The position numbers were made by a program, and so were the translations under genes. Source: Intestinimonas massiliensis (ex Afouda et al. 2020) (lineage in GTDB: Bacteria; Bacillota; Clostridia; Oscillospirales; Oscillospiraceae). Taken from it: a stretch of DNA of 64,000 bases. Below, piece after piece: positions 18,096-25,670 of this stretch (within the stretch, counting starts at the first letter, position 1; every line of letters starts with the position of its first letter). The stretch spans positions 2,188,957 through 2,252,956 of the forward strand of contig NZ_LN869529.1 of assembly GCF_001244995.1 (NCBI RefSeq). Reading direction: 5' to 3'. The notes under the pieces were generated by a model that saw only the letters and a program-made list of their open reading frames with translations, did no database searches and was not told where the DNA came from.

Positions 18096-19544
18096 TCAGA
18101 ACATCTTGGGGATCAGCCCGCCCAGCCAGCTCATGAGGGGGCCGGGGAACAGGCCCAGCAGGACGGACGCCGCCGAAAAGCACAGCATGGGGGCCAGCAT
18201 GGTTTTTCCCACTTCCTTCCGCTCGCCGCTGAAGTCTCGGCCGGGGAAGAAGCCCGCCGTGACGATGGGCAGCAGGTAGCCCGCCGTCAGCAGGGCGGAG
18301 AGGATGAGCACCACCAGCCCGGCGATGCCGAAGGCCCGGGAAGCCCCCTCCAGCCCCGCCGTCACCAGATACCACTTGCTGAGAAAGCCGGGCATGGGCG
18401 GGATGCCAATGAGGGACAGGGCGGCCAGGGTAAAGCACCACATGGTCACCGGCATGCGGCGGCCGATGCCCCGGAGCTGGTCCACCCGGGTACGGTTGGT
18501 GGCAAAGATGACGGCCCCCGCCGCCAGGAAGAGGACGTCTTTGGCCAGGGCGTGGAACACGAGCTGGAGCAGAGCGCCCAGCACGCCCGCCGGGGTGAAC
18601 AGAAACAGGCCGAAGAGCACGTAGGACACCTGGCTGACGGTGGAGTAGGCCAGCCGCCGCTTGAGGAGCTTCTCCCGGTAGGCCAGCATGGAACCCACAA
18701 AGACGGTGCACAGGGCCAGAGTGAGCAGCACATACTGGGGCCAGGTGCCGGAGAGGAAATCCACGCCGTACATATAGTAGGTGATGCGCAGGATGGCCAG
18801 CACACCCCCTTTGGTGATGACGCCGGACAGCACGGCGGAGGCGGGAGCGGGGGCCACCGGATGGGCGGCGGGCAGCCAGGCCTGCATGGGCATCATGCCC
18901 GCCTTGCACCCGAAGCCCACAATCATCAGGAAGTAGACGACGAGCAGCATGGGCCGATGCTCCGCCGCCTTGACCGGGTCGATGGCCCCGCCGTGGATGA
19001 AGTCGGGGGTGGCCATGTAGTAGGCCACGAAGAAATAGCCCGCCAGGGCCATGCCTGCCCCGAACACCGAGTAGCCCAGATACTTAAAACCCGCCCGCCG
19101 GGAGGCGGCAGTGCCGCTGTGGAGCACCAGGGGCACGGTGATGAGGCTCATCATCTCGAAAAACATATAGAGCGTCACAAAATTCTTGGCCATGGCCAGC
19201 CCCGCCAGGATGCCCAGGGTCATGGTGTAGAAGCCGAAGAACTGCCGGTCCCGGCCCTCATGCCGGATGTAGGGGAAAGCAAACAGGGTGATGGGGGCCC
19301 AGATGCAGGTGATGAGCACCAAGAAGAACTTGGCCAGCAGGTCGCTGCGCAGGGCCAGGTGGAGCCGGCCCTGGATGGTCAGCAACTCCACCGTCTGCTC
19401 CGGCGTCAGGCAGACGGCGCATACCAGCCCGGCGGTGACCAGCATGAGGGCCAGCACCAGCCGGTTCCGGACCGATTCCTTTTTCTGCCGGAAGACAAAT
19501 ATGCCTCCGGCCACGGGCGCCAGGATGGGCAGCAGCAACAGCAT
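18096..19544 (-). CDS. Antiporter-like membrane subunit 2 (MrpD/MbhH/NuoM family)
   Basis: This is a 482-residue polytopic protein of the same family. It retains E130 (MFFEMMSLITVPLV), K214 (GFGCKAGMMPMQAWLP) and K245 (SGVITKGG). The segment AHPVAPAPASA is shared with subunit 4, making those two the closest pair by eye. An in-frame GTG two codons upstream is possible, but the GAGG site is 8 bases from the ATG at 19544 and too close to the GTG. It lies 19 bases after subunit 1. Confidence 0.9.
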   Translation of the reverse strand: MLLLLPILAPVAGGIFVFRQKKESVRNRLVLALMLVTAGLVCAVCLTPEQTVELLTIQGRLHLALRSDLLAKFFLVLITCIWAPITLFAFPYIRHEGRDRQFFGFYTMTLGILAGLAMAKNFVTLYMFFEMMSLITVPLVLHSGTAASRRAGFKYLGYSVFGAGMALAGYFFVAYYMATPDFIHGGAIDPVKAAEHRPMLLVVYFLMIVGFGCKAGMMPMQAWLPAAHPVAPAPASAVLSGVITKGGVLAILRITYYMYGVDFLSGTWPQYVLLTLALCTVFVGSMLAYREKLLKRRLAYSTVSQVSYVLFGLFLFTPAGVLGALLQLVFHALAKDVLFLAAGAVIFATNRTRVDQLRGIGRRMPVTMWCFTLAALSLIGIPPMPGFLSKWYLVTAGLEGASRAFGIAGLVVLILSALLTAGYLLPIVTAGFFPGRDFSGERKEVGKTMLAPMLCFSAASVLLGLFPGPLMSWLGGLIPKMF

Positions 19545-19563
19545 GGACACTACCTCGCAAACC

Positions 19564-21078
19564 TCAGATCAGCCGGATTCCGGCCTCGATGATGTCGGTG
19601 ATGGGGTGATAAAAGATCCCCAGGATAAAGATGCTGGCGGTAAAGACCGCGGCCGCCGCGGTAAAAGGCCGGTCAAAGGCCAGCATTTCCGGCGTGGCGT
19701 CGGCCAGAACGGCGCGCTCATCCGCCGGGTCCGGCCGCATCCAGATGGACAGCAGGGCCGGGATGTAGTACAGCGCGTTGAGCACCGTGGACAGGGCGAT
19801 GGTCAGCAGCGTCACCGCCGTCCGGTTGGTGGGCAGGGAGGCGCTGGCAAAATACAGCTTGGAGACGAAGCCGCCGAACAGCGGGATGCCGATCATGGAC
19901 AGAGAGCCCACCGTAAAGCCGATCCCGGCGGCAATGTCCCGATAGGCGCTGCCCCGCAGGTTCTTGAGGCTGCGGTGGTGGCCGCTGACGGCGCTCAGCC
20001 GCCCGGCGCAGCAGAACAGCAGGGGCTTACAGCAGGCGTGGACCAGAATGTGGAAGCAGGAGGCCGTCAGGCCCGCCGCGCTGCCCAGACCGATGCCCAT
20101 AAAGATGTACCCGATCTGCGCCACCGAAGAGTAGGCCAGCATCCGCTTGACGTGGTACTCCCGCATGGCGCCCAGGGAGCCGAAGATCATGCCCAGCAGG
20201 CCGAAGAGCAGCACCACGTTGGTCACACCCAGCTCCACCATGAGCTCCATGGAGAACACCCGCACCATCAGGGTCATCATCAGCACGATGTATCCCTTGA
20301 GCACCAGCCCCGACAGCAGGGCCGAGGAGGCAGTGGTGGCCCCTCCGTGGGCGTCGGGCAGCCACAGGTGGAAGGGGAACATGGCGCTTTTGATGCCCAG
20401 CCCGGTGACCATCAGCCCGGCGCACACCGTCAGGGGGACCCGGTATTCTCCCGTCTCCGCCAGCCTGGCCACCGCCTCGGCCATGGAGGGCATCAGCAGG
20501 TAGCCGGTGATGGAGGTGAGGATGGCCAGACCGATGAGAAACAGCCCGGAGCCCATCAGGCTCATGAAGAGATACCGGATGGTGGCGATGAGGTTGGGTC
20601 CGTTGTCCTTGGCCATGACCAGGGCGCAGGCGGCGATGGTGCTGATCTCAATGAAGACATAGCCGGTAAAGGCGTCGTTGGTATACACCAGGGACAGCAG
20701 GGCGGCGTCGGTCAGGTTGACCATGACGAAATAGAACCGCTGCTTCTCCGGCAGCACGTCGTGAAACAGGTCCCGGGACCCGCCCACCAGGGCAAAGAGC
20801 AGCACCCCCGCGAACACGGTGCACAGCAGGGCCTGGAGGGGGCCGCAGCGGATGGCGTTGCCCAGGGGGATGGGGAAGCGGCCCATGGTGTAACCGAAGC
20901 TCAGGCCACCCTCCACCACATACCGCAGGGTCAGGGCGGACAGCACGGCGATGGCCCCGGTGACGGCCAAGGTCATGCGGTAGGCCGCCCGGCCGCTGCG
21001 GAAGGTGGCGGACAGGATGCCGGCCACCAGAGCCAGGAAGATGCAGAAGAAGGGGAAATTCTCGACAAACGGCCGCAT
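19564..21078 (-). CDS. mrpD: Antiporter-like membrane subunit 1 (MrpD/MbhH family)
   Basis: This 504-residue polytopic protein follows mrpC directly, the position of MrpD in Mrp operons and of MbhH in archaeal Mbh operons. It carries E144 (YVFIEISTIAACALV), K230 (GLGIKSAMFPFHLWLPDAH) and K261 (LVLKGY), the predicted ion-translocation residues. Its ATG overlaps the mrpC stop by one base, implying translational coupling. The whole complex would exchange Na+ (or other cations) and H+ across the cytoplasmic membrane. Confidence 0.92.
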   Translation of the reverse strand: MRPFVENFPFFCIFLALVAGILSATFRSGRAAYRMTLAVTGAIAVLSALTLRYVVEGGLSFGYTMGRFPIPLGNAIRCGPLQALLCTVFAGVLLFALVGGSRDLFHDVLPEKQRFYFVMVNLTDAALLSLVYTNDAFTGYVFIEISTIAACALVMAKDNGPNLIATIRYLFMSLMGSGLFLIGLAILTSITGYLLMPSMAEAVARLAETGEYRVPLTVCAGLMVTGLGIKSAMFPFHLWLPDAHGGATTASSALLSGLVLKGYIVLMMTLMVRVFSMELMVELGVTNVVLLFGLLGMIFGSLGAMREYHVKRMLAYSSVAQIGYIFMGIGLGSAAGLTASCFHILVHACCKPLLFCCAGRLSAVSGHHRSLKNLRGSAYRDIAAGIGFTVGSLSMIGIPLFGGFVSKLYFASASLPTNRTAVTLLTIALSTVLNALYYIPALLSIWMRPDPADERAVLADATPEMLAFDRPFTAAAAVFTASIFILGIFYHPITDIIEAGIRLI

Positions 21079-21455
21079 CAGTCATCCTCCTTCTTGGCCC
21101 GCTCCAGCAGCTCTTTCATCTCGATGGTGCCGTAATGCTTGTGGATGCGCTGGATGAGGGCCAGGGAAAAGGCGGTGATGCTGACCGACACCACGATGCC
21201 GGTGAGCACCAGGCCGCTGGGGATGGGGTTGATAAACAGGCTGGCGTCCGGGGTTACGCCCTCGCCCATCACCGGGGCCACCCGGCCCTCGATGTAGCCC
21301 AGGGAGGCCAGCAGCATGAACACGGCGGAGTCCATGATGTTGAAGCCCACTACCTTTTTCAGCAGGTTCTGCTGGAGCAGCAAATTCATGAAGCCAATGC
21401 CGAACAGGAGGACGGCGGTGACCGCAAAGCGGTTGTGCAGGATGGTTTCCAGCAT
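21078..21455 (-). CDS. mrpC: MrpC/MbhG subunit (NuoK-like)
   Basis: The 125 residues form three predicted membrane helices typical of the NuoK/MrpC family, with FMNLLLQQNLLKKVVGFNIMD at the family's conserved first-loop position and the signature NPIPSGLVLTGIVVSVSITAF in the third helix. Its start codon shares a base with the stop of the upstream MbhE::MrpB gene, and its stop overlaps the start of mrpD. The charged C-terminal tail (ELLERAKKEDD) is cytoplasmic by prediction. Confidence 0.93.
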   Translation of the reverse strand: MLETILHNRFAVTAVLLFGIGFMNLLLQQNLLKKVVGFNIMDSAVFMLLASLGYIEGRVAPVMGEGVTPDASLFINPIPSGLVLTGIVVSVSITAFSLALIQRIHKHYGTIEMKELLERAKKEDD

Positions 21456-22351
21456 CACAGCTCCCCCCTTGCAAACAGGGCGTAAAACCCGTAAACCGTG
21501 CAGGCCACCACCAGGCCCACCGCCAGGTCGATGAGCAGGCTCATGCCCACCAGATAGTTGGGCAGGCCGTTGGCGCCCAGAAAGATGTTGATCCCGTACA
21601 GCACGGCGTACAGCATCAGGCCGAAGGTGCGCACTACGCTGTAGGTCCTGTGGTTCATAAAGGCCCGCAGCTTGTCGAAGCCGAAGGCGCAGGCGAACAG
21701 GACCAGCCCACTGCCTAGAATGGTACCGCCGGAGAAGCCGCCGCCGGGAGAGGTCTCGCCGTTGAGCAGCACATAGACGGCAAAGAGGAAAATGAAGGGG
21801 ATGAGGATCTCCCCGGCCTCCTTGAGAATGACGTCCTGGTGCTCCCGCTGGATGGCGTCCTCCTGGGCCATCCGGCGCAGGTCCCGGCCATCGGTGTTCT
21901 TCTCGTCCCGAAGCAGCAGCATCATCACGCTGGTCACCGCCAGGAACAGCACACAGCTCTCCCCCAGGGTGTCGAAACCCCGGTAGGTGAGGATCATGGC
22001 GGTGACCACGTTGGCCGCGCCGGAATCCTCCTTGCCGTGCTCGATATAGTGTTCGGACACCTGGTTGTGCAGGGGATTGTCCGCCCGGCCGAAGCCCGGC
22101 ATCTGGAGCACAGTGAACATCAAGACGGCCGTGAGCAGCAGGCAGATGAGCACCGCCGCTGCGGGATACCAGTTGAAAAACTCCCGCAGCCGATGCTTCT
22201 CCCGTTTCTCGTGCTCCTCCACCGTGGGCAGGCGGGACCGCCGGGCGCGGGTCTCCATGACAAAGAGCGTCCGGTCCTTGGGCCCCCGGTCGCCGTCCAC
22301 CCAGGCCGTCAACCGCCCCTTCCAATCCCCTTTTTTCGCCGTCTTACTCAT
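21455..22351 (-). CDS. MbhE::MrpB fusion subunit of the cation antiporter
   Basis: The protein has 298 residues. After a hydrophilic N-terminal 60 residues comes an MbhE-like part (about 60-160), recognised by TYRGFDTLGESCVLFLAV, which corresponds to the end of MrpA. The second half (about 180-298) is an MrpB/MnhB domain (FLFAVYVLLNGETSPGGGFSGG). In Bacillus Mrp these parts are the C-terminus of MrpA and the separate MrpB; in archaeal Mbh they are MbhE and MbhF. Here they form one chain. The gene overlaps the DUF4040 gene upstream by 8 bases. Confidence 0.88.
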   Translation of the reverse strand: MSKTAKKGDWKGRLTAWVDGDRGPKDRTLFVMETRARRSRLPTVEEHEKREKHRLREFFNWYPAAAVLICLLLTAVLMFTVLQMPGFGRADNPLHNQVSEHYIEHGKEDSGAANVVTAMILTYRGFDTLGESCVLFLAVTSVMMLLLRDEKNTDGRDLRRMAQEDAIQREHQDVILKEAGEILIPFIFLFAVYVLLNGETSPGGGFSGGTILGSGLVLFACAFGFDKLRAFMNHRTYSVVRTFGLMLYAVLYGINIFLGANGLPNYLVGMSLLIDLAVGLVVACTVYGFYALFARGEL

Positions 22352-22595
22352 CGCGGGTCCCCTTCAGCGCGTGGATTTTCTTCAGCGTCAGGAAAAATAG
22401 GATGCTGGTGATGCCGGCGCCCACGGCGGCCTCGGTGATGGCCAGGTCGGGGCTCTGCAGCAGGCTCCACAGCACTGCCATCAGCAGCGAAAAGGCCATA
22501 TACACGATGACGGTGGCCAGCATCCGCCTGCACAGGGGCGCAGCCACGGCGGTAATGACCAGCCCGGCCAGCAGCAGGTACTCCAATACGGTCAT
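22344..22595 (-). CDS. MbhD-like subunit (DUF4040)
   Basis: This small 83-residue membrane protein has three helices and the conserved run SPDLAITEAAVGAGITSIL, diagnostic of the MbhD/MrpA C-terminal region (DUF4040). The ATG at 22595 overlaps the mrpG stop (ATGA) and follows GAGGTG. A longer frame with upstream ATG lacks both features. It is the linker module between the small subunits and the antiporter-like subunits in Mrp and Mbh complexes. Confidence 0.9.
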   Translation of the reverse strand: MTVLEYLLLAGLVITAVAAPLCRRMLATVIVYMAFSLLMAVLWSLLQSPDLAITEAAVGAGITSILFFLTLKKIHALKGTRDE

Positions 22596-22915
22596 CGCAC
22601 CTCCACCTCGCATTCCTTTTGGATGTCCGGGATGGTCAGGACCTCCATCTCGGCGATCAGGTGGCTGGACACCGGACTGGTCAGCCACAGAAACAGCAGG
22701 ATGGCCAGCGTCTTGAAGGCCGGCAGGGACCAGCCGTGGAGCAGCATCAGCCCCAGCAGGATGCAGAAGATGCCCAGCGCGTCGCCCACGGCGGCGGCGT
22801 GCATCCGGTTGAGCACATAGTCAAAGCGGTATAGCCCCAGCACCGCCGTAAAAAAGACGAACAGGCCGAACAGCAGGACCGCCAGTCCTAGGCCCGTCAC
22901 GATATTATGTACCAC
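22592..22915 (-). CDS. mrpG: MrpG/MbhC subunit of the cation antiporter
   Basis: The 107-residue membrane protein has three helices and the family signature VLGLYRFDYVLNRMHAAAVGDALG. It overlaps mrpF by 11 bases and the DUF4040 gene by 4 bases. MrpG is required for assembly and function of Mrp complexes in Bacillus. Confidence 0.93.
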   Translation of the reverse strand: MVHNIVTGLGLAVLLFGLFVFFTAVLGLYRFDYVLNRMHAAAVGDALGIFCILLGLMLLHGWSLPAFKTLAILLFLWLTSPVSSHLIAEMEVLTIPDIQKECEVEVR

Positions 22916-23252
22916 GCGCGCCGCCTCCTTTTTTCCGGGTGCCCCTGCACCGCTGCTCCCGCCGCTGGTCCTCCTTGTGCCTCTGCCGCCGGGTGAGCAC
23001 CAGCCGGGAGACCACCACCACCGTCAGAAAGCTCAGCAGGGCGTAGATCAGAGCCACATCCACCAGGAAATCCTCGCTCATCCACACCGAAAGCACCACC
23101 AGCAGCGCCACCACCAGCGTGTTGATGACATTGACGGCAATGATGCGGTCGGTGAACCGGGGCCCCAGAATGGCCCGCACCAGAACTGCCAGGATCAGCA
23201 CGGCCAGCACCAGGGCGGAGGCGACCAGAAGGCCGTTTCTCACCTGTTCCAT
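22905..23252 (-). CDS. mrpF: MrpF/MbhB subunit of the cation antiporter
   Basis: The 115-residue protein has three helices and the signature GPRFTDRIIAVNVINTLVV, followed by DVALIYALLSFLTVVVVSR. It is longer than most MrpF proteins because of a very basic tail of about 28 residues (RRQRHKEDQRREQRCRGTR...), which lies over the start of mrpG. It begins 1 base after the mrpE stop. Confidence 0.93.
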   Translation of the reverse strand: MEQVRNGLLVASALVLAVLILAVLVRAILGPRFTDRIIAVNVINTLVVALLVVLSVWMSEDFLVDVALIYALLSFLTVVVVSRLVLTRRQRHKEDQRREQRCRGTRKKGGGARGT

Positions 23253-23253
23253 G

Positions 23254-23712
23254 TCACTCCTCCAATTTCTCCAGCCGGCGCTGGAACTCGCAGTCCTCGA
23301 TGCCCTCGGCCAGGGACCGGTCCAGGGCGTGGACGCAGAAGCGCCCGTCCACCGTCTCCACGGTGATGGTGCCGGCAGTCAGGGTAATGGAATTGGCCAG
23401 CACCGCCCGGCCGCCCTCGGTGTGGACCGGGCTGTCGTAAAACACCAAAAGAGGCTTCATGTTCCGCCCCCTGGTGTAGACGAGCTTCATGACCACCAGC
23501 CCGGCCTTGAGCATCTCCACGATCAGATAGCCCAGATAGCGCAGCCCGGGGCCCAACTTTTTGACCGCCCGCCTCTCATAGCGCCAGCCATAGCCCAGCA
23601 CCCTGGTGCAGAAACAGTACAGCAGGGCGGAGACCACCGCGCCCCATACGCAGACGCGCAGGGTCACCTCTCCCGACAGCAGAAGCCAGAGCAGAAAAAA
23701 CAGGACAATCAC
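23254..23712 (-). CDS. mrpE: MrpE/MbhA subunit of the cation antiporter
   Basis: The first gene of the ten-gene operon encodes 152 residues: two N-terminal membrane helices (VLFFLLWLLLSGEVTL, then VWGAVVSALLYCF), a PGLRYLGYLIVEMLKAG-type segment and a soluble domain (NSITLTAGTITVE, DGRFCVHALD), all typical of MrpE. I chose GTG 23712 because AGAAGGTGG lies just upstream; an ATG 15 codons earlier at 23757 has no site and falls in the leader terminator's tail. Confidence 0.9.
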   Translation of the reverse strand: MIVLFFLLWLLLSGEVTLRVCVWGAVVSALLYCFCTRVLGYGWRYERRAVKKLGPGLRYLGYLIVEMLKAGLVVMKLVYTRGRNMKPLLVFYDSPVHTEGGRAVLANSITLTAGTITVETVDGRFCVHALDRSLAEGIEDCEFQRRLEKLEE

Positions 23713-23755
23713 GCGTCCACCTTCTTCAAACGGAATTGGGTCCCGGTTTCCGGGC

Positions 23756-23782
23756 AAAAAACGGACGCCTCACGGGAGGCGT
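23756..23782 (-). terminator. Intrinsic terminator inside the antiporter operon leader
   Basis: On the minus strand ACGCCTC-CCGT-GAGGCGT is followed by CCGTTTTTT. It lies between the operon promoter (23897-23925) and mrpE (23712), so it can attenuate the operon. An upstream CGTGTG can pair with CACACG at the hairpin's 5' side, a possible antiterminator. A further hairpin (CCCGGAAACCGGG) follows near 23740-23753. Confidence 0.65.
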
Positions 23783-23896
23783 GTGGGAGCACTGCTGCAC
23801 GGGGCAGGGGGGCACACGTTCGTTGGGCGTCCAGGGCCAACTGGGTGGCATGTCAGTCAAAAGCAACAAAACAGGCCTTTTTTTCCAGTTATTCTT

Positions 23897-23925
23897 ATTT
23901 TAGAAGCTCCTCCAGGGAATGTCAA
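23897..23925 (-). promoter_or_regulatory. Promoter of the antiporter operon
   Basis: A perfect -35 TTGACA (23920-23925) and a -10 TAAAAT (23897-23902) are separated by 17 bases on the minus strand. The leader is about 180 bases. The 427-base gap 23713-24139 holds this promoter, the leader terminator, a palindromic site and the terminator of the neighbouring transporter operon. Confidence 0.8.
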
Positions 23926-24003
23926 CCGCTTCCGGTTGTTCCCGGGCCGGAATCGCCTGGATTCGGGTGTAGAAATCTTGGTATACGAATTATGCAATCT
24001 GCC

Positions 24004-24018
24004 AAATTGGTCCTACCA
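24004..24018. promoter_or_regulatory. Candidate operator AAATTGGTCCTACCA upstream of the antiporter promoter
   Basis: TGGT-CCT-ACCA is a perfect inverted repeat of the FadR/LldR GntR-branch type. Fourteen of its 15 bases match the site at 380-394 upstream of the pyruvate:ferredoxin oxidoreductase gene. It lies about 80 bases upstream of the operon's -35 element. Confidence 0.5.
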
Positions 24019-24086
24019 TAGGTGGGCAGCGGTCCTCCTTTTGCGCCTTTGTTTTTCCTGTCCGCCCAAATTCAGGAACATATGGT

Positions 24087-24122
24087 TAAAAATATGCCCC
24101 ATCTCCTGCACGGAGATGGGGC
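24087..24122 (-). terminator. Terminator of the branched-chain amino acid transporter operon
   Basis: GCCCCATCTCC-GTGCA-GGAGATGGGGC is followed by ATATTTTT on the minus strand, 17 bases after the livF stop. Confidence 0.9.
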
Positions 24123-24139
24123 CATATGGGCGGTCCGGT

Positions 24140-24835
24140 TCAGCCCAGATAGGCTTTTTTGACCGCTTCGTTGCTCAAAAGCTCCCTGCCGGTACCCCGG
24201 AGGGTCAGCCGGCCGGTCTCCAGCACATAGGCGCTGTCGGCTGTGTGCAGGGCCATGTTGGCGTTCTGCTCGATGAGCAGGATGGTCACGCCCTGGCGGT
24301 TGATCTCCTTGATGATGTCGAAGATGCCCTTGACCACCAGCGGAGCCAGGCCCAGGGAGGGTTCGTCCATCATCATCAGCTTGGGACGGGACATGAGGGC
24401 CCGGCCCACGGCCAGCATCTGCTGCTCTCCGCCGGACAGAGTGCCCGCCGCCTGCCAGGACCGCTCCTTGAGCCGGGGAAAGAGGTCGTACACCCATTTG
24501 ATGTCGTCCTCCAGGTTGTCCTTGCGGAGGTAGGCGCCGATCTTCAGGTTCTCCAGCACGGTGAGGTCGGGAAATACCCGCCGCCCCTCGGGCACCAGGG
24601 TGATGCCCTTGGAGACGATCTTGTCCGGGGACAGGCCGGTGATGTCCTCGGCCTGGAGATGGATGCGCCCCGAGGCCGGCTTTACCAGTCCGGCGATGGC
24701 GCGCAGGGTGGTGGATTTTCCGGCGCCGTTGGCGCCGATCAGGGTGACGATCTCCCGCTCAGGCACTGCAAGGGTGATGCCCTTGACGGCCTCGATGCCG
24801 CCATAATTGACCCGCAGGTCGTCAATCTTCAGCAT
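24140..24835 (-). CDS. livF: Branched-chain amino acid type ABC importer, ATPase LivF
   Basis: This 231-residue ABC ATPase has Walker A IGANGAGKST (about 33-42), signature LSGGEQQML, Walker B LMMMDEPSLGLAP and the switch region ILLIEQNANMAL, all typical of LivF. It is cytoplasmic, pairs with LivG and powers uptake through LivHM. It is the last gene of a five-gene set with overlapping starts; its start overlaps livG by 14 bases. Confidence 0.95.
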   Translation of the reverse strand: MLKIDDLRVNYGGIEAVKGITLAVPEREIVTLIGANGAGKSTTLRAIAGLVKPASGRIHLQAEDITGLSPDKIVSKGITLVPEGRRVFPDLTVLENLKIGAYLRKDNLEDDIKWVYDLFPRLKERSWQAAGTLSGGEQQMLAVGRALMSRPKLMMMDEPSLGLAPLVVKGIFDIIKEINRQGVTILLIEQNANMALHTADSAYVLETGRLTLRGTGRELLSNEAVKKAYLG

Positions 24836-25670
24836 CGTCTGCCACCCCCAAATAAGCCTCGATGACCCGGGGATCGTTCTGGACGGCCTCCGGGGTGCCC
24901 TGGGCGATCAGCCTGCCGAAGTCCAGGACGTAGATGCGGTCGGAGATCTGCATGACCAGATCCATGTGGTGCTCGATCATGAAGATGGTCAGGTCGTACT
25001 CCCCGCGGATCTGCTTGATGAAGTCGGTGAGCCCCTGGGTCTCCTGGGGATTCATGCCGGCGGCCGGCTCGTCCAGGAGCAGGAGCTTGGGATCGGTAGC
25101 CAAGGCCCGGGCGATCTCCAGCCGGCGCTGGAGTCCGTAGGGCAGGCTGCCCGCGATCTCGTCTTTCAGATGGGCCAGGTTCTGCTCCTCCAGCAGGGCC
25201 ATGGCCTCCTGGCGCATCCGCTTTTCCTCCCTGGCGTTGAGCCGGAAGGTGGCGGACAGGAAATTCTGTCTGGCCCGCATGTGCTTGGCGATGAGCACGT
25301 TGTCAAAGACCGACAAGGCGCCGAACAGCCGGATGTTCTGGAAGGTCCGGGCGATACCCAGCCTGGTGATGTGGTCGGGGGTGGGGCTCAGCTTCTTGGT
25401 GTAAAGGCCCTGGTTCTCCCCGGCGTAGAGCTTCTGCATCTTGCCCTGGGGATAGTTCTCCACCATGGTCTCACCCAGGAAGGAAACCCGGCCGTTGGTG
25501 GGCTCGTAGACCCCGGTGATGCAGTTAAAGGCGGTGGTCTTTCCGGCGCCGTTGGGGCCGATCAGGGCCACGATCTCCCCCCGGTTTACCTCCAGAGAGA
25601 GGTCGTTGACCGCCACTACGCCGCCGAACTGCATGGTTACCTGTTCGACCCGGAGGACGTTCTCACTCAT
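24822..25670 (-). CDS. livG: Branched-chain amino acid type ABC importer, ATPase LivG
   Basis: This 282-residue ABC ATPase shows Walker A IGPNGAGKTT, the LivG-typical IARTFQNIRLFG Q-loop, a Walker B LLLLDEPAAGMNPQET and the switch IFMIEHHMDLVM. The signature loop reads LPYGLQRRLEIARAL, the usual variant form in LivG. Its ATG overlaps the livM stop by 4 bases. Confidence 0.95.
   Translation of the reverse strand: MSENVLRVEQVTMQFGGVVAVNDLSLEVNRGEIVALIGPNGAGKTTAFNCITGVYEPTNGRVSFLGETMVENYPQGKMQKLYAGENQGLYTKKLSPTPDHITRLGIARTFQNIRLFGALSVFDNVLIAKHMRARQNFLSATFRLNAREEKRMRQEAMALLEEQNLAHLKDEIAGSLPYGLQRRLEIARALATDPKLLLLDEPAAGMNPQETQGLTDFIKQIRGEYDLTIFMIEHHMDLVMQISDRIYVLDFGRLIAQGTPEAVQNDPRVIEAYLGVADDAED

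Noticed and set aside
14616-23712. Membrane-bound hydrogenase (Mbh) operon
   Set aside because: The order of the first subunits matches, but none of the hydrogenase or ferredoxin-binding subunits (MbhI-N) is present, so I call it a cation antiporter.
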